A DNA stretch of 64,000 bases. Source: Delphinella strobiligena (lineage: Eukaryota; Ascomycota; Dothideomycetes; Dothideales; Dothioraceae). Positions 58,226 to 64,000 of this stretch are shown one piece after another. The translations under genes were made by a program, and so were the position numbers. The stretch lies in NCBI GenBank assembly GCA_009982845.1, contig JAADKB010000006.1:1798001-1862000 (forward strand), in the 5' to 3' direction. Positions within the stretch are counted from its first letter, which is position 1; each line of letters opens with the position of its first letter. A model generated the notes under the pieces. The model had not been told where the DNA came from and made no database searches. It was given only the letters and a program-made list of their open reading frames with translations.

Positions 58226-60541
58226 CTACCCCTCTCTTCGACGTCCTTCTTGTGACGTCTTCATGCTCTTCATGCTCAATCTCGGTCTGGCCTTTCTCGC
58301 ACTGACGGGCGCCGTTTTCTTGCCACCGAGTAGGTAGGCGTTCATGGGCGGTCTGATGGCCACGAAACTGCCTGTGGGGGTGAAGATTTCGACTTCTGGG
58401 ATGAAAGCTGTTTCCATTCCTGTCTCTATACTTTGTTCTTGGGCGGGACCATTGGATGGATTGTAGGTTGTAGGAGATTCCTCGGGCGTAAATGAGGTTG
58501 GGTCCGTGTTTGGGACACTGCTTTCTCCTTGATCGGAGGCAAGGGGCTTGAAAGTGGTTACTGGCTCATCTTGTACTTTGTCGCCATCCTCTCGCACTTG
58601 ATCGCGCTCAGAAACAGTCGAGTGTGCAGTCGGTCTGGCTTTCTGTTTCTTCCTGACTTGGGCAACGAGTTCAACCCATCCTACGCCCTCGATAAGCACA
58701 TCGGCAGAGTAAATTATGAAGGGCAGCTTCTCCGGGGTCATCTTGACTGCGCTATTATCACTGGTCAAGGGACCCGCCCTCTTCCTCGTAACGTCCCATT
58801 GCAATTTGAACTTTCCAGCACTCTTTATATTGCCATTTTCGCCCATGACACCTTCGGCGAGGATGCTTTTGATGCCAGACTCTCTTTCTCCAATCTGCAT
58901 AGCTTCTGCTTTCGCTGTGGCAGTCACATGCGGTAGCAAGGGTACGAAGGGGTATGCCAAAACAACAACATCAGGGTTGGTGGGGGTGATCCTGATCAGA
59001 CCTCCACCGAGGAGCAGACTTTGGCGAGGTCTTATGGTGTATTGCTCGGGGGTGACTCTGGTCTTCATGACCAGATCATCACGATTCTCGGGACGCACAT
59101 ATTGGTCGAGGTCAGTGCGGTGAATGCCGGGGAGGTCGATCAATTCGCCACGTCCTGAGCCGAAAGGAATGCGGATGGGAGAGGCGGTTGTACCAGGAAG
59201 GGAGGAGATGACGGGCATCAGGGGGTACTGTGTTTCGATCTGGGCAGGCGGTAAAAGAGAGGCTTCATCGTCCTCGTCGAAGAACTGGGAGTCGTCTTCC
59301 AGTGGTTGTTCTGCTTCTGCTGCAATTGGCTCGGTGGTGACATGGGAGGTAGTGATTGTCTTGCTCACCGAGCCGATGTCACCGGGTAAGTCTGCAAGCG
59401 ACTCGCCTGTCAAAGGAGTGACTTGTTGCTCCTCTTCTGCGAGTGTGGAAAGGTCGTCATCATAGGAAAGAGGCGGCTTCTTGCTTTCGCTCTGGCGTAA
59501 ATTGTGCAGACTTGGAGTGTCGTCTCCTCTGCCTTTGGGAAAGACGACGTCGAGAAAGGCACTCTTGCCTGCATTGACCTTGCCAACCATCCAGCCAGCT
59601 CCACCCCTATCCCATACCTCCTCTTTGACATGCTTTGTCCACCAACCTCTCTTGCTGCTGACACACCTCACATTGCCCAATCTGATCTTCTCGCCCGATC
59701 TCCCTAGTGCGTCTCTCAAAGTTTCGCGCAGATATGGCATCAAAGAATCAACCTGCTCTTTCAATGGGGCTAACAAATCGGAGCGGGTGATGATGAATGA
59801 GACTTCGGCCACTCGTCCTCGGATAAACTTTTGCGTTTTGGAGCGGCGATTCTGGGTCCTCAATCGGGGTAGCGACAGGGCGGAAGCGAGGTTGGGGATG
59901 ACGGAGAGTGGAAAATCGGCGGCGTCAATGGTGTGATAAATGTGGTTTTGTTTGTGTGGCGATTCTTCGATGATGCTCTGAATGGATTCGATGCTAGGAT
60001 GTAGGATGGGAGTGCTGCTTGAGCCAGAGTGATGGATCAGATTGTGGCAGCGGTCGCAGATGGGAGTCTGTCGTTGGACTCGGGCTTTTGTCGCTTTTAT
60101 TCCATCTGCCAGACCGAGAGAAGAGAGGGTCTTTTCATCCACATTGTTGAGGACACTGTCCATTACCTCATCTTCTTCCTTGGTTTCTTCTTTCAAGTAG
60201 TTCTTCACACCTGATCTTGTCAGGTTGTAGTATCCTGCTTCATCTGAAGCGATGGTTTGACTGGGAGCGCCACATCCTGGACATGACAAAGGCAACTTTT
60301 GAGACTGTCGAAGAAGATTGTCGTCATGGGCATTGGTCGAATGGGCAGCAGCTAATGATTCTACAAGATCATAATGCCGTCCCGAGCTTGAGAATAGTCT
60401 TGGTCTGCTCGCTACTGAGCTTTTCCATGGTGCTGGAATGATTGTAGGAGGGAATCGGAGAGGCTGAGTGTGACGAGCACAAAGCTGCCTCGCTATTTTC
60501 CTCTGATGCTTCCAAATACCTCTCATCTGATCTTTTCTCAT
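58226..60541 (-). CDS. GEP3: Gep3/Mtg3 mitochondrial circularly permuted GTPase
   Basis: Intronless, 771 aa from the ATG at 60541. The N-terminus is Arg/Ser-rich without acidic residues (MRKDQMRGIWKHQRKIARQL), a mitochondrial presequence. A Cys4 zinc finger (CPGCGAP, later CDRCHNL) precedes a GTPase domain in permuted order: the G4-like site FIITRSDLL first, then G1 VGKVNAGKSAF and finally G3 ELIDLPGIHR, as in YqeH. The C-terminal half (about 480-740) fits the family's extra domain, broken by a disordered Ser/Pro/Glu stretch. Yeast Gep3 (Mtg3) is needed for 15S rRNA processing and small mitoribosomal subunit assembly. A frame open 9 codons upstream (TTG start) contains a GTAAGT and is ignored. 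Confidence 0.9.
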   Translation of the reverse strand: MRKDQMRGIWKHQRKIARQLCARHTQPLRFPPTIIPAPWKSSVASRPRLFSSSGRHYDLVESLAAAHSTNAHDDNLLRQSQKLPLSCPGCGAPSQTIASDEAGYYNLTRSGVKNYLKEETKEEDEVMDSVLNNVDEKTLSSLGLADGIKATKARVQRQTPICDRCHNLIHHSGSSSTPILHPSIESIQSIIEESPHKQNHIYHTIDAADFPLSVIPNLASALSLPRLRTQNRRSKTQKFIRGRVAEVSFIITRSDLLAPLKEQVDSLMPYLRETLRDALGRSGEKIRLGNVRCVSSKRGWWTKHVKEEVWDRGGAGWMVGKVNAGKSAFLDVVFPKGRGDDTPSLHNLRQSESKKPPLSYDDDLSTLAEEEQQVTPLTGESLADLPGDIGSVSKTITTSHVTTEPIAAEAEQPLEDDSQFFDEDDEASLLPPAQIETQYPLMPVISSLPGTTASPIRIPFGSGRGELIDLPGIHRTDLDQYVRPENRDDLVMKTRVTPEQYTIRPRQSLLLGGGLIRITPTNPDVVVLAYPFVPLLPHVTATAKAEAMQIGERESGIKSILAEGVMGENGNIKSAGKFKLQWDVTRKRAGPLTSDNSAVKMTPEKLPFIIYSADVLIEGVGWVELVAQVRKKQKARPTAHSTVSERDQVREDGDKVQDEPVTTFKPLASDQGESSVPNTDPTSFTPEESPTTYNPSNGPAQEQSIETGMETAFIPEVEIFTPTGSFVAIRPPMNAYLLGGKKTAPVSARKARPRLSMKSMKTSQEGRRREG

Positions 60542-60809
60542 CGAGCCACAAAACTTACAAGTCGGCAAGAAAGATGATCAAGCTTATTTGCGCATGCGAA
60601 CAGCCAGATCAAGTGCTGAAATGGCCAAAAGTCGTGTCCCGAGCTTCGCCGCAATTCGCCGCCCCGGTCAAGGCCTCGGCTCGACATGATGGAACGATTT
60701 CACCTTAAGGTAAATTATAATAAGCCCTTTGCCTCCCATACATTTTCTATACCCGCAACGACACCAATACCTGCCAGTGCATCCATACCGACTCTCCAAA
60801 AAAACAAAA

Positions 60810-61292
60810 ATGGCATCCCTCCGTCTCTCACGCACCTTAAGTGGTCGTCTCAGCTCAATCATCCACAATCACCGCGCCTTCTCCACCTCGCCCCTCACAC
60901 GCTCCTCATGGTCCCCAGGCCCAGCACCTCCACGTCTTCCCAAAGAGGAGCAAGAAATCTTCGAAAATCAGCTCAAGCAATCCGCCATCTCCGGTGCCTT
61001 CTCTCGGCCAAAACAACCTGAACCCGAAGCTGCTCCCGAGCGTCAAACACCTCAGATCAACCAATCTCCTCATTCACAACCCGAAGACTCCCAGCTCAAC
61101 GCCAAGGTCAATGCTGATGGCGAGGGCGAGGAATTGCATCCCAATGTCAGGAGAGGTGCTAAGCCTGAGTTTGAGGGCGACGTCAATCCCAAGACTGGCG
61201 AGGTTGGTGGACCTAAGAATGAGCCTTTGAGATGGGGACATTTGGAATCCGGCGGTGATTGGAGTTATAATGGCAGAGTCACTGATTTTTGA
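60810..61292 (+). CDS. SDH8: Succinate dehydrogenase assembly factor 4 (Sdh8/SDHAF4)
   Basis: Intronless, 160 aa. The first 35 residues (MASLRLSRTLSGRLSSIIHN) form an Arg/Ser-rich mitochondrial presequence. A disordered Pro/Gln/Glu region follows. The last 40 residues carry the DUF1674 signature: FEGDVNPKTGEVGGPKNEPL, RWGH and GDWSYNGRVTDF, ending in the conserved C-terminal Phe. SDHAF4 binds flavinylated Sdh1 in the matrix and helps its assembly into complex II. The start is 268 nt from the divergent GEP3 start. Confidence 0.93.
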   Translation: MASLRLSRTLSGRLSSIIHNHRAFSTSPLTRSSWSPGPAPPRLPKEEQEIFENQLKQSAISGAFSRPKQPEPEAAPERQTPQINQSPHSQPEDSQLNAKVNADGEGEELHPNVRRGAKPEFEGDVNPKTGEVGGPKNEPLRWGHLESGGDWSYNGRVTDF

Positions 61293-61781
61293 CGGGTATG
61301 AAAGAGATGTGAGATAAGGAAGAAGATACTGGATATAATGCATGGGAGCGACCTCAATTCAAGCTTCAAACCACCTACATTATGCCCTGACTATGAACTC
61401 ACTCAAGTCGGGTGCAGAAACATCAGCTCCTGGCGTGGGAATAGTGAACTCTAGGCGTGCTATTCACTGTTCTGATTCACTTGCGCTCTAATATAGAAAG
61501 ATCTTCACCAACCCTCGCTTATTCAACTTTTCACTTCTCATCGCACATGTCCCCATCATCGTCAAAAAGGTTCGTTGCTGCATGCGAACCACTTCCTTGA
61601 CATCTTCGTTGATTGACAACCCAAAGTCACACTCCGCCGAACTCTCCCGACACTGAATCCTGAGCACGCCGCTGTTGCCTAGACCATCAAACGCCAAACA
61701 TCTACACTGAGCATAAATTCAATTAAAGTTTGTTGCATCACCATCAGAACGTCGTCGGGTTCGAACTGACAAGGTAAAGCC
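61293..61781. other. Intergenic, nothing recognised
   Basis: 3' UTR of SDH8 and leader of the next gene. Confidence 0.4.
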
Positions 61782-62672
61782 ATGGACGATACGCAGACCT
61801 CACTTTCTGTCAGCGCACCTCATGTCCCAGCCGCCACCATGCCACGGGACATCGCAACTGTGGCTGCTGGTAGCCGAGACCAGTCTGGTGCATTCGCAGC
61901 TAGTCTGCCACCAAACCGCATCATGAGCCTTCCCGCCGAGGTCCGCATCATGGTATATAAAGCCGTCTTCGCAATTGACCGCCGCTTTCCCCCCGTCTTT
62001 GGCTCTGCTGTATCCAAGGAGATACGTAACGAAGCTCTCCCTGTCTTTGTTGAGGATCTCGGCCTCAAAATCTCCGTTGGCTTTCGATTGATTCCAGGAA
62101 AAGAACCGCCACCACTCCAGGGCAGGTGCGCCTGGCGGAATGGACCAACGCCCGATACTCACAAGCCAAGGTCACTCAGAGCAAGCTTCTACTCCCGTGG
62201 GACCCCGTACGACATTGATGCGAACCCTCAAGACAAGCACAAGCATACAACCGTTATTGAGATAATGAGCAAAGGTCGCTGGAAGATGCTCTCCGAGAAC
62301 GTCAACGGCTTCCTCAATCAATGGGCCGGTGGTTCTAAAGGTCTATTTGACTACCTCAGAGAAGTCTGGTTTGTCGTACTTGACGAAAGTGGGGGTTGCT
62401 TGTGCGAGGTACGCTTGTGTTTCCCCTCGGATGGCCAAGACCCAACGATCGAGGTCGACGAAGAGCCGGACGATGTGCATGCTTACATACGCATGCTGCG
62501 AGTCATGTTGGAGATGGAGCTCTCGCAATGGATCGATCGCTCGCGTTTTGCTTTGAGGAAGATCAATCGTCGAGAGCAATTGCGATTCTCCAAAGGTCTA
62601 TATGACGCTCTGATCCGTCACATTCACCACTATCAGATGTCACTGTGGTACAACTGGATTGAAGAGGGTTGA
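61782..62672 (+). CDS. Uncharacterised fungal protein with F-box-like N-terminal motif (paralogue 1)
   Basis: Intronless, 296 aa. After a 45-residue disordered start comes IMSLPAEVRIMVYKAVFAID, RRFPP and KEIRNEALPVFVEDLGLKIS. The LPxEvR..vY pattern with a conserved downstream LRxE-like helix is common at the start of fungal F-box-like or 2EXR-like proteins whose partners are mostly unknown. The remainder is mixed alpha/beta (YLREVWFVVLDESGGCLCEV) with an acidic stretch and a helical end (SQWIDRSRFALRKINRREQL). Related to the gene starting at 63546. Confidence 0.7.
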   Translation: MDDTQTSLSVSAPHVPAATMPRDIATVAAGSRDQSGAFAASLPPNRIMSLPAEVRIMVYKAVFAIDRRFPPVFGSAVSKEIRNEALPVFVEDLGLKISVGFRLIPGKEPPPLQGRCAWRNGPTPDTHKPRSLRASFYSRGTPYDIDANPQDKHKHTTVIEIMSKGRWKMLSENVNGFLNQWAGGSKGLFDYLREVWFVVLDESGGCLCEVRLCFPSDGQDPTIEVDEEPDDVHAYIRMLRVMLEMELSQWIDRSRFALRKINRREQLRFSKGLYDALIRHIHHYQMSLWYNWIEEG

Positions 62673-63545
62673 TGCGACATTGCCGAACTCTGTTGCTCAG
62701 CATCAGATAAGGCTTCATATGCAGCACTTGTAAATTCGCTGAATGGGATATTGAGCTTCCACTCTGCTGGGGGGACTGGATGCATTGTACATCGCTTGAG
62801 CAATACGGCGAATTGGGAGCGAAAGCAACAAGCACAAATAGGGCAGAGTCTTCCAGATGGAAAATTGAGGAGCCTGATTACGAGGGACATATTGAGAAAA
62901 GACCTGGGCGAGGTGCTTCCCTTGCATGGCCGCAGATTCCTTGGCTGCAATGCGCGCGCTTGATGGGTTTTCCATGACCATCGACGGTTTTGGGCAACGA
63001 TTCTTCTCAGCCTTTTCTTCTGTAGGTAATCAATCACAAAGATAGCTATCCAGTCTCTGCCTGCTGTTCTATCATTCGTAGTACATCTAATGGAGTCGCA
63101 TGTGTACTGTGACCAGCAAATTTCTGGTTCGACATCACTCTTTACTTCGTGATAGTAAGGCTCTTTTTCTGGTGACTCTGGTCAACTTTGCAGTGATTTT
63201 CACGGTGAAGCAGCTTCTTACTAAGAAAGATTGATGCAGTGAGTGGTCGCACTGGGTGCTTCCTGCCGCTCAGTTTGGACTAGACATTTACTCCGGGTGA
63301 CCTCACGGCCCAGCACCTGCCGATAAAAAAATACTCGCAATCCTCGGAACCTCCCTCTTTCTCATCCTTCACACCACCACCCACGTCTTGCGCCAAGGAA
63401 CACCAACTTTCCTCAAACAGGACGGTTGATCCGTGAACCATCACTGGTACATCAAGATTCAACTAAATCCTTGTGCATCATGTTGAGTCTTGCGCAAACT
63501 AACCAGTTTCTCTGAACAAGGAGCATCTACAAAAGCTGATCGAAC
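62673..63545. other. Intergenic between tandem paralogues
   Basis: No gene recognised; minus-strand frames here have no motif. Confidence 0.4.
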
Positions 63546-64000
63546 ATGTCGAATACCACTCCCGCCGTCTCCACTGGCGACACTGAACCGCCAGATCTCC
63601 TTCAGTCCCTTCCACCCGAGATACGCATTATCATCTACAAGGCAAGCTTTGACGCTGACCCCCGTTTCCCACCTGGGCTTGCCGCTACTTCCAAGGAGAT
63701 CCGTCAAGAGGTCCTCACCACGCTTTTCGAGAAAGCCCGACTTGAATTGACCGTCTCCTCGTTGTGGAGACGGCGCGTCCGACCCCCTCAAAACTCTCAT
63801 GCTAGCAGCTGCCATCGTATCTACGAACCTGACATTTATGAGTCTTGCCTGGTATCCAAAAGTATGGGCCGAGGCATGAACTCTTTGTTAGGCATCTGCG
63901 CACTTTTAAAGTCCTCTTCAGCCAGCGCTGAATTCGATTTGAGTGTCCTCGGTTATATCAGGGACGTCCATGTGCTCGTCGAATACTATCCTCGCCAAAC
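63546..64000 (+). CDS. Uncharacterised fungal protein, paralogue 2 (partial, runs off window)
   Basis: ATG at 63546, open to the window end (151 codons). It reads LLQSLPPEIRIIIYKASFDA, DPRFPP, ATSKEIRQEVLTTLFEKARL and ELTVSS. This aligns with paralogue 1: LPAEVRIMVYKAVF, RRFPP, SKEIRNEALPVFVEDLGLKI. After that it diverges, ending here at YIRDVHVLVEYYPRQ, which again matches YLREVWFVVLDE of paralogue 1. The reading frame was checked by hand over its full visible length and has no stop. Confidence 0.7.
   Translation, partial: MSNTTPAVSTGDTEPPDLLQSLPPEIRIIIYKASFDADPRFPPGLAATSKEIRQEVLTTLFEKARLELTVSSLWRRRVRPPQNSHASSCHRIYEPDIYESCLVSKSMGRGMNSLLGICALLKSSSASAEFDLSVLGYIRDVHVLVEYYPRQ

Noticed and set aside
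1..64000. CRISPR arrays, bacterial operons, riboswitches or a secondary-metabolite cluster
   Set aside because: No regularly spaced repeats of CRISPR type; gene structure is eukaryotic; no PKS, NRPS or terpene synthase core gene is present.

Overview
The window is nuclear DNA of a filamentous ascomycete (Pezizomycotina; a dothideomycete is my guess, not shown). Evidence: protein genes carry 50-80 nt GT-AG introns with GTAAGT/GTATGT donors, two tRNA genes have introns after position 37, and the gene set is typical of this group (Tae1, Sam37, APC11, RFC5, Gep3/Mtg3, an SDHAF4 homologue, a PTH11-type rhodopsin-fold protein, a sedolisin, MFS sugar porters and an NLR-like PNP-NACHT-ankyrin gene). 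Many genes below exist only after splicing. Exon coordinates were read by hand from splice sites, phase and family similarity.

Layout. 1-8.1 kb: P-loop kinase, SDR oxidoreductase, Tae1 methyltransferase divergent from Sam37, and an MFS sugar porter. 8.1-12 kb: gene-poor, with decayed coding fragments. 12-23 kb: dense housekeeping block with mercaptopyruvate sulfurtransferase divergent from four-exon APC11, an unknown conserved-looking gene, a second SDR, a PIN-domain/RGG protein and a long WD40 protein interrupted by one in-frame TAG. 23.1-23.8 kb: intron-containing tRNA-Val(AAC) and tRNA-Leu(AAG). 24-26 kb: an MFS sugar-porter pseudogene split by about 0.7 kb of foreign DNA.

26-36 kb: secreted S53 peptidase, ammonium transporter with a truncated membrane-protein relic tail-to-tail, Prs5-like PRPP synthetase, a 28-residue cysteine-rich mini-protein and an HSL-type esterase. 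36.7-40.4 kb: an NLR-like gene (nucleoside-phosphorylase domain, NACHT, eight ankyrin repeats) broken by one nonsense codon and two frameshifts. 41-42.8 kb: a second sugar porter. 43-53 kb: sparse, with an unknown two-exon gene, diverged tandem repeats and a five-exon PTH11-like membrane protein.

53-64 kb: RFC5 clamp-loader subunit, tetraspanin-like protein, GCN5L1/BLOC1S1-like protein, a divergent mitochondrial pair (Gep3/Mtg3 GTPase and SDHAF4), and two tandem paralogues with an LPxE[VI]RI.[VI]YK motif, the second running off the window.

There is no single cluster. Housekeeping islands alternate with accessory stretches holding transporters, a secreted protease, decayed genes and the NLR-like locus. 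The most interesting items are the broken NLR-like gene with near-identical ankyrin repeats, the single in-frame TAG in the otherwise open WD40 gene, the insertion-split transporter and the cysteine mini-gene.
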